Counted from the stretch's first letter, positions 32,068-39,836 are shown. The stretch is 64,000 bases of DNA from Clostridiales bacterium (GCA_014799565.1 JAAVHT010000021.1:88861-152860); one strand, 5' to 3'. Translations and numbers: made by a program. Notes: a model not told the origin generated them from the letters alone.

Positions 32068-33516
32068 TTAAAAATTCGCATAGATGAAGGTATCCACCCC
32101 GGAGAAGAAAATGACGGACACCACCAGGCACAGCACGCACAGCACGGCCTTCCACACCGCGGGGCGGAACTGCTTCGTCTGCGCCAGGGGATTGGGGCAG
32201 GCCAACAGCGCTAGCCCCGCCGGAATGGCCATCAGCGGCGCCCAGTAGATCAGCGCCCTGCCCCCCTCCTGGAGCCGGCTCTGGAGATAGACCAGGGCGT
32301 TGCAGATGACCGTCATGGGCAACGCGCCGGCAAACCCGGGGCTGGGCAGCCCCCAGCCGGGCTGGAACAGCCCGCCCAGCAGAGCCAGCGCCTGGCCCAC
32401 GCTGTCCGCCCGGAAGAACACCCAGGCGATGTTGACGAACAGGAAGGTGAGCAGCCAGGCCAGGGGCTTTGGCAGGGAAACCTTCCCCTTCAGCAGCCGC
32501 TCGGCCACCTGGGCCCCGCCGTGGAGGGCGCCCCAGACAATGAAGCCCCAGCCCGCCCCGTGCCACAGGCCGGACAGCAGGAAGATAAGCATGATGTTGC
32601 GGCAAGTGACTGCCGTTCCCTTGCGGTTGCCTCCCAGGGGGATGTACACGCACTGCCGGAAAAACCGGGACAGGGTGATGTGCCACCGGCCCCAGAAGTC
32701 CTTGATGGACACGGCCTGGTAGGGGCTGTTGAAATTCACCGGCAGCTCGACGCCCATCATCCGGGCCATGCCGGAGGCCATGTCGCAGTAGCCGGAGAAG
32801 TCGAAGTAGATTTGCAGGGTGTAGCACAAAATGGTGAGGGCGCAGTCCATGGGAGCCAGCGACCCAACCCGGGCAAAGCCGTAGTTGGTGCCGTTGGCAA
32901 AGACTGCGGACACCAGCACCTTTTTGGCCAGACCCAGGCCGAAGCAGTACAGCCCCGCCGACAGGTCATCCCAGGAGAAGGGGGCGGGGTGGCGCAGCTG
33001 GGGGGCCAGCTCCCCCACCCGTGTGATGGGGCCGCAGGTGGTAGTGGCGAAAAAGGTGAGGCAGCAGGCGTAGTCCAAGGGGGACACATCCGCCTCCACC
33101 TGCCCATCATAGCAGTCCCGCAGCCAGAAAAGCTGCTGGAACGTGACGAAAGACAGCCCCAGGGGAGCCAGCCACGCCGGAGGCGTGAAAAGCCCCTCCA
33201 GCGGCGTCAGGGACAGCAGGAAGCCTGTGTACTTGAAAAAGGCCAGCACTGCCAACAGCAGCGCCGCCCCTGCCCACAGCAGGGGCCTCCCCCGGGATCG
33301 ATCCCGGGCGATGCGGCGGCCCAGCCAATAGCTTGCCGCCCCCTCGCCCGCCAGCACCGCAAGCGACAGGGGCGACCCCCAGCCGCAGAACAGCACCCCG
33401 GCGCACAGCAGGAACGCCCGGGCGGCCCGGTTCCCGGCCCGCCCGTTCAGCACCCGCCACGCGATCAGCACCACGGGCAGATAGGCCAGCACAAACAGAT
33501 GGCTTTGTACGTTCAT
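32068..33516 (-). CDS. MBOAT-family O-acyltransferase (AlgI/DltB-like)
   Basis: 482 residues, about ten membrane helices. MBOAT signature: DFSGYCDMASGMARMMG (central), SIKDFWGRWHITLSRFFRQCVYIPLGGNRKG (WHxSL-like block), and the active-site His in FLLSGLWHGAGWGFIVWGALHG at about 330-350. These proteins transfer acyl groups, usually acetyl, from the cytoplasm to outside polymers or via a partner protein. The SGNH-like partner is 18 bases downstream. First gene of the run leading into lepA and nadE; its 5' flank is taken up by the repeat cluster 33533-33860, and I see no clear promoter there. Confidence 0.92.
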   Translation of the reverse strand: MNVQSHLFVLAYLPVVLIAWRVLNGRAGNRAARAFLLCAGVLFCGWGSPLSLAVLAGEGAASYWLGRRIARDRSRGRPLLWAGAALLLAVLAFFKYTGFLLSLTPLEGLFTPPAWLAPLGLSFVTFQQLFWLRDCYDGQVEADVSPLDYACCLTFFATTTCGPITRVGELAPQLRHPAPFSWDDLSAGLYCFGLGLAKKVLVSAVFANGTNYGFARVGSLAPMDCALTILCYTLQIYFDFSGYCDMASGMARMMGVELPVNFNSPYQAVSIKDFWGRWHITLSRFFRQCVYIPLGGNRKGTAVTCRNIMLIFLLSGLWHGAGWGFIVWGALHGGAQVAERLLKGKVSLPKPLAWLLTFLFVNIAWVFFRADSVGQALALLGGLFQPGWGLPSPGFAGALPMTVICNALVYLQSRLQEGGRALIYWAPLMAIPAGLALLACPNPLAQTKQFRPAVWKAVLCVLCLVVSVIFFSGVDTFIYANF

Positions 33517-33532
33517 GGAATTCCCTCTTTTT

Positions 33533-33860
33533 TGTCACGCTGCGGATTGGCCGTATGGCCGGGTCGCTTTCGCTCCGACTCGGCCTGGTCTTGGGGCGCT
33601 TTGCGCCCCTGCGCTCGGCCTCGCTCCGCTCCAAGCTCCCCTATACGGCTATCCTCCGCGCTTCTTTGCTGTCACGCTGCGGATTGACCGCATGGCCGGG
33701 TCGCTTTCGCTCCGCGCTTCTCATTGTCACGCTGCGAAGCGGCCAGGACGCTCGGTCGCTTTCGCTCCAACTCGGGCTGGTCGCCGGGGCGCCATGCGCC
33801 CCGCCGCTCGCCCTCGTTCCACTCCAAGCTCCCTCACTGTCCGCTTCTCCGCGCTTCTTG
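33533..33860. repeat. Cluster of short direct and inverted repeats upstream of the MBOAT operon
   Basis: Three copies of a unit beginning TGTCACGCTGCG start at 33533, 33670 and 33725; copies 1 and 2 continue GATTG(G/A)CCG(T/C)ATGGCCGGG, and all three contain GTCGCTTTCGCTCC. Hairpins GGGGCGC-TTT-GCGCCCC (33593-33609) and GGGGCGC-CAT-GCGCCCC (33786-33802) lie between units, and CCAAGCTCCC occurs twice. No credible gene overlaps this 345-base gap. It looks like a degraded tandem array of small mobile repeats. Confidence 0.72.
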
Positions 33861-33861
33861 C

Positions 33862-34566
33862 TTACCGGGTGTTTTCCAAATGGTCGGACATCTCGCCGTT
33901 GACCCGCTCGCCGCAGGTGTGGACGATCTGGAGCAGAGACTGGTAAGTCCCCGGATAGGCCGCTTTCATGGTGTCGTGATCCAGCGGCGGGAACTTGGCG
34001 TCCTTGCCGGGGTTGGCCAGGGCCTGGGTGTACTCCGCCTCACTCATGAGCATATCCGCCCGGGGCAGCCCCGCCAGGAACCACTCCTCGGGCACATTGA
34101 AAAAGTCGTCGTTCTCGTTGCCGCTGGCCCGGTGGAGGTGGCGGAACAAAATGTATACCGTGGTGGACAGATAGTTTGCCGCGGCCCGAATGGCCTTTTT
34201 ACTGCCCACCTTGCTGAGCAGGTCGAACAGCAGACCCACCGAGTTGACCACCAGCTTTTTGGATAAGGTAGCCAGCACCGACCCTTGCAGCACGTTGTCC
34301 CGCTCGTCGGACACGTCGTAGAGGGTGTCCGCGTCCAGGATCGTCGTACCGTCCCGGCTGAGGGTGCGGCCTAAGAGAAAATCGGCGGACACATTATAAA
34401 AGTCGCAGGCTTTGACCACAAACATCAGGCCGGGCTCACGCGCTCCGTTCTCGTAGTGGGAAAGCAGTGCCTGGGATATGCCCAGCGTCTTGGCGGCCTG
34501 CCGCTGAGAAATACCCTTCTCCTGCCGCAGCAGGGAGAGGGTTCGTGCGAAATCAGGGTTTGTCAT
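33862..34566 (-). CDS. XRE-family transcriptional regulator with unrecognised C-terminal domain
   Basis: 234 residues. The N-terminal Cro/C1 helix-turn-helix (about 5-62) is clear: FARTLSLLRQEKGISQRQAAKTLGISQALLSHYENGAREPGLMFVVKACDFYNVSADFLLGR. The remaining 170 residues (DADTLYDVSDERDNVLQGSV onwards) match no domain I know and carry no obvious ligand or peptidase motif; a helical stretch VVNSVGLLFDLLSKVGSKKAI may mediate oligomerisation. Start at ATG 34566 preceded by GGGGGAGATCAGG; an upstream in-frame extension is not needed. Monocistronic with its own promoter. Targets unknown; similar regulators often control their own gene or neighbouring polymer genes. Confidence 0.85.
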   Translation of the reverse strand: MTNPDFARTLSLLRQEKGISQRQAAKTLGISQALLSHYENGAREPGLMFVVKACDFYNVSADFLLGRTLSRDGTTILDADTLYDVSDERDNVLQGSVLATLSKKLVVNSVGLLFDLLSKVGSKKAIRAAANYLSTTVYILFRHLHRASGNENDDFFNVPEEWFLAGLPRADMLMSEAEYTQALANPGKDAKFPPLDHDTMKAAYPGTYQSLLQIVHTCGERVNGEMSDHLENTR

Positions 34567-34616
34567 CCTGATCTCCCCCTTTCCTATTGTTGCTTCGCGA
34601 GATAGAACCATGCAAA

Positions 34617-34648
34617 CGGGCCCCCTCCTTTGCCAGGAGCGGGCCCGA
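34617..34648. other. GC-rich leader hairpin of the XRE gene
   Basis: CGGGCCCCCTCCT pairs imperfectly with AGGAGCGGGCCCG over a TTGCC loop. It lies between the promoter and the start codon of the XRE gene, that is, inside its 5' untranslated region. It may be an RNA control element; no T-run follows on the - strand. Confidence 0.5.
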
Positions 34649-34664
34649 CATCACAGCAAGTTAT

Positions 34665-34693
34665 AGTATAGCCGGGAAAATACGTTTTGTAAA
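34665..34693 (-). promoter_or_regulatory. Promoter of the XRE regulator gene
   Basis: On the - strand TTTACA (34688-34693) and TATACT (34665-34670) with a 17-base spacer, about 100 bases before the start codon. Confidence 0.75.
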
Positions 34694-34759
34694 GAGTTCA
34701 TGCTCTGGAAAGCACGAGAAAAATCTCAAGGATTTTTTGTGATTTTGCCCATATGCCTC

Positions 34760-34788
34760 TTGAAAAAAGGGCCGGCCAGTGTTAAATT
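34760..34788 (+). promoter_or_regulatory. pta promoter
   Basis: TTGAAA at 34760-34765 and TAAATT at 34783-34788, 17-base spacer, about 78 bases before the pta start. Confidence 0.65.
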
Positions 34789-34865
34789 AGATAACAGCAT
34801 GACATATAAATCAGGGTGGCCGGAACACACTTTCCCGATCCGCCCCAATTGGAGGGATACCGTTT

Positions 34866-35843
34866 ATGTTCAGACTGATGATCCAAAAGCTGAAGAACAA
34901 TCCGAAGAAAATCGTGTTTACCGAGGGCGAGGATCCGCGCATCCTGGAGGCCGCCGCCCGTCTGCTGTCCGGCACCTTCCTGACGCCCATCCTCATCGGC
35001 GACCCCGAGAAGATCTATAAGGTCGCGGACGAGGAGTGCCTCAACGTCAGGGGCGTCACCATCCTCCAGCCTCACACCTACGACAAGATGGACGAGATGG
35101 TGGCCAAGATGGTGGAGCTGCGCAAGGGAAAGATGACCGAGGAGCAGTGCCGCGAGGCCCTGCAGCAGGGCAACTACTTCGGCACCATGCTGGTGGCCAT
35201 GAAGGAGGCCGACTGCCTGCTGGGCGGCGCCACCTACTCCACCGCTGACACCGTGCGCCCCGCCCTCCAACTGGTCAAGACCAAGCCGGGCAACAGGATC
35301 GTTTCCTCCTGCTTCATTCTGGTGCGTCCCTTCGCCACCGGCGGCAACCAGGTGCTGGCCATGGGCGACTGCGCCATCAACATCGACCCCAGCGAGGACG
35401 ACCTGGTGGAGATCACCCAGGAGGTGGCCCAGTGCGCCCGCCGGTTCGGCGCGGAGCCCAAGGTCGCCATGCTGAGCTACTCCACCATGGGCTCCGGCAA
35501 GGGCCCCTCCGTGGACAAGATGCGCAACGCCTGCCATAAGCTCCAGGCCCTGGATCTGGACTTCCCCGTAGACGGCGAGTTCCAGTTTGACGCCGCCGTG
35601 TCTCCCACCGTGGGCCGGCTGAAGGCCCCCAACTCCAGCGTGGCGGGCCGGGCCAACACCTTCATCTTCCCGGACATCACCTCCGGCAACATCGGCTACA
35701 AGGTCGCCCAGCGCATGGGCAACTTTGACGCCTACGGCCCCATCCTGCTGGGCCTGAACGCCCCCATCAACGACCTGTCCCGGGGCTGCAACGCCCTGGA
35801 GGTCTACTCCATGGCCATCATCACCGCCGCGCTGGCTGATTGA
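34866..35843 (+). CDS. pta: Phosphate acetyltransferase
   Basis: 325 residues, the short single-domain Pta class. Family blocks: VFTEGEDPRILEAAARLL at the N-terminus, LLGGATYSTADTVRPALQ, MLSYSTMGSGKGPSVDK (catalytic Ser/Arg region), and PDITSGNIGYKVAQRMGNFDAYGPILLGLNAPINDLSRGC near the C-terminus. It converts acetyl-CoA and phosphate to acetyl phosphate, which acetate kinase uses to make ATP; ackA is not adjacent. Start ATG after TTGGAGGGATACCG. Single-gene transcript bounded by a promoter and a strong terminator. Its codon usage is strongly biased, suggesting high expression. Confidence 0.95.
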   Translation: MFRLMIQKLKNNPKKIVFTEGEDPRILEAAARLLSGTFLTPILIGDPEKIYKVADEECLNVRGVTILQPHTYDKMDEMVAKMVELRKGKMTEEQCREALQQGNYFGTMLVAMKEADCLLGGATYSTADTVRPALQLVKTKPGNRIVSSCFILVRPFATGGNQVLAMGDCAINIDPSEDDLVEITQEVAQCARRFGAEPKVAMLSYSTMGSGKGPSVDKMRNACHKLQALDLDFPVDGEFQFDAAVSPTVGRLKAPNSSVAGRANTFIFPDITSGNIGYKVAQRMGNFDAYGPILLGLNAPINDLSRGCNALEVYSMAIITAALAD

Positions 35844-35884
35844 TCATTCGGCTTTTGCGGGGGTACCAGCTCCATATTACACAC

Positions 35885-35922
35885 AAAAGCACCCTCTGCC
35901 GCTGGCGGAGGGTGCTTTTTTA
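35885..35922. terminator. Bidirectional terminator between pta and the arginase gene
   Basis: AAAAGCACCCTCTGCC and GGCGGAGGGTGCTTTT form a 16-bp stem around loop GCT, followed by further T residues on the + strand; the A-tract gives a T-run on the - strand. Confidence 0.93.
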
Positions 35923-36792
35923 CTTCAGCTTGTCCGAAACCATCCGCAGAATGCCCATCAGGGTGCTCAGGTCTTTTCCCTCCGGATCCATGGTCGGGTT
36001 ATATTCCACACACTCAAAGGAGCGGGTCAGCCCGGTGTCCAGCACCGCGCCCAGGATCCGCTCCACCTGGGCGACGCTCAGCCCATCCGGGATGTTGTAG
36101 CCGGTGGCGGCAAATTCCGCCGGGTCCAGCACGTCCACGTCAAAGCTGATGTGGACGCGCTTGCCCGCCAGCGCGGGCAGCACCTCGTCCAGCACCCCCT
36201 CCAGCCCCCGCTCCCGCACCTCCTCCGCTGTGTGCAGATGGGCTCCCACCCGCTCCACGATGCCGTACTCCGGCGGGTCGATGCTCCGGGCCCCGATGAA
36301 GTGCAGATTTTCCCCCAGCAGGTTCACCTTGTTCCTGCCCACGGTCAGCGCCCCGCAGCACAGCCCGCAGGCCGCCGCCAGATCCATACCGTGGATGCAG
36401 CCGCTCGCCGAGGTCTGATCCGTGTTGATGTCGGTGTGGGCGTCCACGTACACCACCGCCAGATTCTCCGGCCCGTAAAACTCCCCCAGCGCCGCCAGGG
36501 TGCCCATGGCGCAGGAGTGGTCGCCCCCGATGACAACGGGGTACTCCCCCCGCCCCAGCGCTTCCAGCGTATTGGCCCGCAGCCGGCGGCACACCTCCAT
36601 CACCGTGTCCAGGTGGCGCAGGCCGTCCGGCCAGGAGACGCAGGGCGCCAGCTTCTCCATAGGCAGCAGGGCGGCATCCCTGAACAAGCCGGACAATCCG
36701 GCTTGTACCAGCGCGTCAAAGGCCCCCTCGCTCCCCCGGGTGGGCGAGCCGCAGGAGATCGCCGCCTCCACCAGCGCAAATCGACGCTCCAT
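35920..36792 (-). CDS. rocF: Arginase (ureohydrolase family)
   Basis: 290 residues, typical arginase length. Manganese-binding motifs in order: VIGGDHSCAMG (about 87-97), VYVDAHTDINTDQTSASGCIHGM (about 113-135) and ISFDVDVLDPAEFAATG (about 213-230). The spacing and the SASGCIHGM segment favour arginase over agmatinase or formiminoglutamase, but substrate cannot be fixed from motifs alone. Arginase yields ornithine and urea from arginine. It has GGAGGG upstream and is preceded by the rpsT terminator, so it must have its own promoter, which I could not define. Confidence 0.88.
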   Translation of the reverse strand: MERRFALVEAAISCGSPTRGSEGAFDALVQAGLSGLFRDAALLPMEKLAPCVSWPDGLRHLDTVMEVCRRLRANTLEALGRGEYPVVIGGDHSCAMGTLAALGEFYGPENLAVVYVDAHTDINTDQTSASGCIHGMDLAAACGLCCGALTVGRNKVNLLGENLHFIGARSIDPPEYGIVERVGAHLHTAEEVRERGLEGVLDEVLPALAGKRVHISFDVDVLDPAEFAATGYNIPDGLSVAQVERILGAVLDTGLTRSFECVEYNPTMDPEGKDLSTLMGILRMVSDKLK

Positions 36793-36811
36793 CGCGTCCC
36801 CCTCCTTAAAT

Positions 36812-36844
36812 GAAAAAACCGTCTGCCCCTGGCAGACGGTTTTT
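36812..36844 (-). terminator. rpsT terminator
   Basis: AAAACCGTCTGCC and GGCAGACGGTTTT form a 13-bp perfect stem with loop CCT; on the - strand it is followed by six T residues, ten bases after the rpsT stop. Confidence 0.92.
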
Positions 36845-36853
36845 AGATTGCCT

Positions 36854-37117
36854 TTACGCCAGCTTGTTCAGCTTCAGGGTCATGGCGCTCTTCTTGTTGG
36901 CAGCGTTGTTGCTGTGCAGCAGGCCCTTAGCGGCGGCCTGATCCACAGCCTTGACGGCCACCTTATATGCGGCATCGGCCTCGCTGCGGTTGCCGCCGGC
37001 CACCGCGGCCTCAAACTTCTTCAGGTTGGTCTTGAGCGCGGACTTCTGCGCCTTGTTCTGAGCGGCCTTCGTCGCATTGACCAGGACGCGCTTCTTGGCA
37101 GACTTGATATTGGGCAA
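36854..37117 (-). CDS. rpsT: 30S ribosomal protein S20
   Basis: 87 residues when started at TTG 37117: PNIKSAKKRVLVNATKAAQNKAQKSALKTNLKKF and a C-terminal KGLLHSNNAANKKSAMTLKLNKL, which is S20 throughout. S20 binds 16S rRNA early in 30S assembly. The TTG start gives the universal PNIKSAKKR N-terminus and the exact family length, and AGGAGGTG ends five bases before it. A GTG nine bases upstream (37126) lies inside that ribosome binding site and would add a non-family FGL. Divergent from gpr, as in Bacillus. A weak start such as TTG is typical where S20 is autoregulated. Confidence 0.95.
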   Translation of the reverse strand: MPNIKSAKKRVLVNATKAAQNKAQKSALKTNLKKFEAAVAGGNRSEADAAYKVAVKAVDQAAAKGLLHSNNAANKKSAMTLKLNKLA

Positions 37118-37178
37118 ACCAAACACCTCCTCCGATTTTAGACTATTTCTCCGTTACGGTTTCCCGTCGCAGATATGT

Positions 37179-37207
37179 ATTCTAACATTTAAAGAAGAAA
37201 ATTGCAA
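37179..37207 (-). promoter_or_regulatory. rpsT promoter
   Basis: On the - strand TTGCAA (37202-37207) and TAGAAT (37179-37184) with a 17-base spacer, about 60 bases before the TTG start. Confidence 0.78.
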
Positions 37208-37226
37208 CACTTATTTTCATTTTTTC

Positions 37227-37255
37227 GCATAGAAACTTTCCGGACGCAGAAAATA
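37227..37255 (+). promoter_or_regulatory. Sigma-F-like forespore promoter of gpr
   Basis: GCATA at 37227-37231 fits the sigma-F/G -35 consensus, and GCAGAAAATA at 37246-37255 matches nine of ten positions of the sigma-F -10 consensus, with 14 bases between. It is 51 bases before the gpr start. In Bacillus gpr is transcribed by sigma-F and sigma-G, so position and identity agree. Confidence 0.6.
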
Positions 37256-37306
37256 GGAGCAATTGGCCCCAGCGGCCACAACATTTGGTAGAGAGGAGCG
37301 CTTCAA

Positions 37307-38203
37307 ATGACGCAGCGCCGCACCGATTTGGCGGTGGAAGCCCATCAGCTCTGGCGGGAGGGGGCGCGGGACGCCGCCGCCCTCACCGGCGTCCGGGCGG
37401 AGGAGGGCAGCCGGGAGGGCTTCCCGGTGACCACCGTGACCATCACCAGCCCCGAGGGGGCTCAGGCCCTGGGCAAGCCCCAGGGCGTGTATATTACGAT
37501 TGAATTGAGCGGCCTGCTCCGCCGGGAGGAGGGGGCCTTCGCCCGGGCGGTGGCGGCGGTGGCGGATTCGCTGCGCCCCCTGCTGCCCCAGGACGGCGCC
37601 GCCCTGGTCGTCGGCCTGGGCAACCGGGCGGTGACCCCCGACCTCATCGGCCCGCTGTGTGTGGATCATCTGCTGGTCACCCGCCACCTGGTGGAACAGG
37701 TGCCGGAACACTTCGGCGACCTGCGCCCGGTAGCCGCCGCCGCCCCCGGCGTGCTGGCCTCCACCGGGATGGAGAGCAGCCTGGTGGCCGAGGCCCTCAC
37801 CCGGCGGCTCAAGCCGTCCTGCGTCATCGCCGTGGACGCCCTGGCCTCCCGTTCCCTGGATCGGCTGTGCCGCACGGTGCAGCTGTCCGACACCGGGGTC
37901 ATCCCCGGCTCCGGCGTAGGCAACCACCGCCACCCCCTGAACCGGGACACCCTGGGGGTGCCGGTGTTCACCGTGGGGGTGCCCACCGTGGTGGACGGGG
38001 CCACCCTGGCCCTGGATCTGCTGGAGCAGGCGGGACAGGCCGATTTGGATCGGGGTGACCTGCCCGCTGGAAATGGCTTTTTCGTCACCCCCCGGGAGGT
38101 GGACAGCCACGTGGCCGACCTGGGCAAGGTGCTGGGCTACGCCGTCAGCCGGGCCCTCAACCCGTCGCTGACGGTGGAGGATCTGGACATGCTGCTGGCA
38201 TAG
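37307..38203 (+). CDS. gpr: Germination protease GPR
   Basis: 298 residues. N-terminal RTDLAVEAHQLW, then LVVGLGNRAVTPDLIGPL, LASTGMESS, SCVIAVDALASRS, QLSDTGVIPGSGVGNHR, and VPTVVDGATLALDLL form the complete conserved core of GPR, an aspartic-type protease that degrades small acid-soluble spore proteins at germination. It is shorter than Bacillus GPR (about 370 residues), mainly at the C-terminus. The ATG at 37307 follows GAGAGGAGCG. The upstream promoter looks forespore-specific. Together with spoVB-like and ferritin-like genes it is the best evidence that the organism sporulates. Confidence 0.95.
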   Translation: MTQRRTDLAVEAHQLWREGARDAAALTGVRAEEGSREGFPVTTVTITSPEGAQALGKPQGVYITIELSGLLRREEGAFARAVAAVADSLRPLLPQDGAALVVGLGNRAVTPDLIGPLCVDHLLVTRHLVEQVPEHFGDLRPVAAAAPGVLASTGMESSLVAEALTRRLKPSCVIAVDALASRSLDRLCRTVQLSDTGVIPGSGVGNHRHPLNRDTLGVPVFTVGVPTVVDGATLALDLLEQAGQADLDRGDLPAGNGFFVTPREVDSHVADLGKVLGYAVSRALNPSLTVEDLDMLLA

Positions 38204-38267
38204 CAGCGCTGAGCCGCCGCGAACAGGCAAAACGTGGTCGCATCGCGTATTCTGACAATATTTTCGG

Positions 38268-38296
38268 TTGCTCTTCTCCGCAAGTTTTGGTATACT
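38268..38296 (+). promoter_or_regulatory. Promoter of the YihY gene with extended -10
   Basis: TATACT at 38291-38296 preceded by TGG (extended -10), with TTGCTC at 38268-38273 and a 17-base spacer. Confidence 0.72.
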
Positions 38297-38327
38297 TTCC
38301 CCATTGAATGCCGAAGGGGACAAGCCT

Positions 38328-39188
38328 ATGAAACAAAAGCTGGACAAGCTGCTGCGCGCCCACCCGCCCATCCGCTTTGCCACCGACGTGGTGGATGTAT
38401 ACTTCACCAAGCGCGTCAGCCGGGCCGCGGCGGAGCTGGCCTACTTTCTCATCCTCACCTTTTTCCCCATCATGATCTGCATCTCCGCCTTCGTCAACGA
38501 GCTGCACCTGGATTTGGCCGCTCTGGTGGATCAGGCCGACCCCTTTCTGCCGGAGGGGGTGCTGGTTCTCTTCCGGGACTACCTCGTCTATATCGACACC
38601 AATCAGTCCACCGCCATGCTGCTCACCGGCGCATTCCTCACCGTGCTGTTCGCCTCCGCCGCCGTGCGGGGGCTGATGAACATCATGCACGAGCTGTATG
38701 GCCGTGCCACCTTCCGTGGATTGTGGCAGCTCATCGCCAGCATCCTGTTCTCCGTGCTGCTGCTGGCCACCATCTACCTGTCCCTGGCGGTGGTGGTCAC
38801 CGGCAACTGGTTCTTCCACCTGCTGGGCCAGGTGCTGAGGCTGGAAAATCTGGTGGAGCAGTCCGGCGCCTGGCAGTCGGTGAAGTACCTCCTGCTGCTG
38901 GCCATGGTGTTCCTGTTCATCCTGCTGCTCTACCGCTTCGCCGCTCCCCTGGACAACCCCCGGCCCCCGGTGGTACCCGGGGCGCTGGCGGCGTCGGCGG
39001 CGCTGGCCATCGCGTCCATGATCTTCTCCATACTCATGGGCAATTCCACCCGGTACTCCCTGATTTACGGCTCCCTGGCCTCGGTCATCATCCTGTTGGT
39101 GTGGCTGTACCTGTGCGGCACCATCCTTATCATGGGCAATGTAGTGAACTATGTCCTCTTTATCCATCGCCGGGAAGCGCGGCGATAG
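38328..39188 (+). CDS. YihY/BrkB-family inner membrane protein
   Basis: 286 residues with six membrane helices. Family features: ELAYFLILTFFPIMICISAF after an amphipathic N-terminus, LMNIMHELYGR in the centre, and the C-terminal SLIYGSLASVIILLVWLYLCGTILIMGNVVNYV. The family was once named RNase BN in error; its true function is undefined, with transport or envelope roles proposed. The ATG at 38328 follows GAAGGGGA. It has its own promoter, 125 bases after gpr. Identity is strong, function open. Confidence 0.9.
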   Translation: MKQKLDKLLRAHPPIRFATDVVDVYFTKRVSRAAAELAYFLILTFFPIMICISAFVNELHLDLAALVDQADPFLPEGVLVLFRDYLVYIDTNQSTAMLLTGAFLTVLFASAAVRGLMNIMHELYGRATFRGLWQLIASILFSVLLLATIYLSLAVVVTGNWFFHLLGQVLRLENLVEQSGAWQSVKYLLLLAMVFLFILLLYRFAAPLDNPRPPVVPGALAASAALAIASMIFSILMGNSTRYSLIYGSLASVIILLVWLYLCGTILIMGNVVNYVLFIHRREARR

Positions 39189-39192
39189 GTGC

Positions 39193-39221
39193 GCATAAAA
39201 TCCCGCTTCCCGCGCACACTA
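39193..39221 (+). promoter_or_regulatory. Possible sigma-G-like promoter
   Basis: GCATA at 39193-39197 and CACACTA at 39215-39221 with 17 bases between; one mismatch to the sigma-G -10 consensus (CATnnTA). It is 37 bases before the start of the 154-residue gene. Weak evidence by itself. Confidence 0.35.
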
Positions 39222-39258
39222 TCCCCCGGCGGGTACATACGAGGGGGAGGCGCGGTGT

Positions 39259-39723
39259 ATGTGGCAGATCGGCGTGTGGGAACGGGACGAGGGGCTTGCC
39301 GAGCGGGTGAGCCGTCTGGCGGAGGGCACCCAGACCTTGGTGCGGGCCTGCCGCCACCCGGCGCTGCTGGCGGGCCTTACCCTGGATCTGCTCATCGTCT
39401 CCCCTGGGGCCACCGGCTGGGCGGGGGCCGGCGCCCTCAACTGCCGCACCGCCCTGCTCCCCGGCGGACGATCCGCCCTGACCCGGGCCCTGCCCGCGGG
39501 CATCGTGCTCAGCTACGGCACGTCCAGCCGGAACACCCTCACCCTGTCCAGCCTGGACGGACAGCGGGCCTCGGTGGCGGTACAGCGGGAGTTCATCGAC
39601 CTGGACGGCAAAGCCGTAGACCGGCAGGAGCTTGTCCTGCCCTACGACGGCGGCTCCCCCGATCTGCTGCTGGCGGAGGCGGGGGCGGCGCTGCTGCTGG
39701 GGCGGCTGGCAGAGGAAACCTGA
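39259..39723 (+). CDS. Hypothetical protein, 154 residues
   Basis: Starts MWQIGVWERDEGLAERVSRL and ends LLLGRLAEET. No signal peptide, no membrane helix and no family that I recognise. A mid-region GATGWAGAGALNCRTALLPGG and LPAGIVLSYGTSSRNTLTLSSLDG look strand-rich, hinting at a compact alpha/beta fold. GGGGGAGGCG lies upstream of the ATG, and a terminator follows. The gene is clearly coding by codon usage. It sits downstream of gpr and YihY behind a possible sigma-G-type promoter, which raises a forespore role as a hypothesis only. Confidence 0.7.
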   Translation: MWQIGVWERDEGLAERVSRLAEGTQTLVRACRHPALLAGLTLDLLIVSPGATGWAGAGALNCRTALLPGGRSALTRALPAGIVLSYGTSSRNTLTLSSLDGQRASVAVQREFIDLDGKAVDRQELVLPYDGGSPDLLLAEAGAALLLGRLAEET

Positions 39724-39730
39724 ACATGAG

Positions 39731-39759
39731 GAAAGCGGCCCCGAGCGGGCCGCTTTCTT
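39731..39759 (+). terminator. Terminator after the 154-residue gene
   Basis: GAAAGCGGCCC pairs with GGGCCGCTTTC around loop CGAGC and is followed by TT; eight bases after the stop codon. Confidence 0.75.
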
Positions 39760-39774
39760 ATGGGCAGATACCTC

Positions 39775-39803
39775 TTGCATTTTCGGCTTCGATGGGCTAG
39801 AAT
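39775..39803 (+). promoter_or_regulatory. Promoter of the LRR/SLH protein gene
   Basis: TTGCAT at 39775-39780 and TAGAAT at 39798-39803, 17-base spacer, 33 bases before the ATG. Confidence 0.75.
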
Positions 39804-39836
39804 CAAGTCAGATATGCGATAGAAAGGGGTAAAACC

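Noticed and set aside
33533-33860. CRISPR array
   Set aside because: The three repeat units are unevenly spaced, unequal in length and lack unique spacers; no cas genes are nearby.
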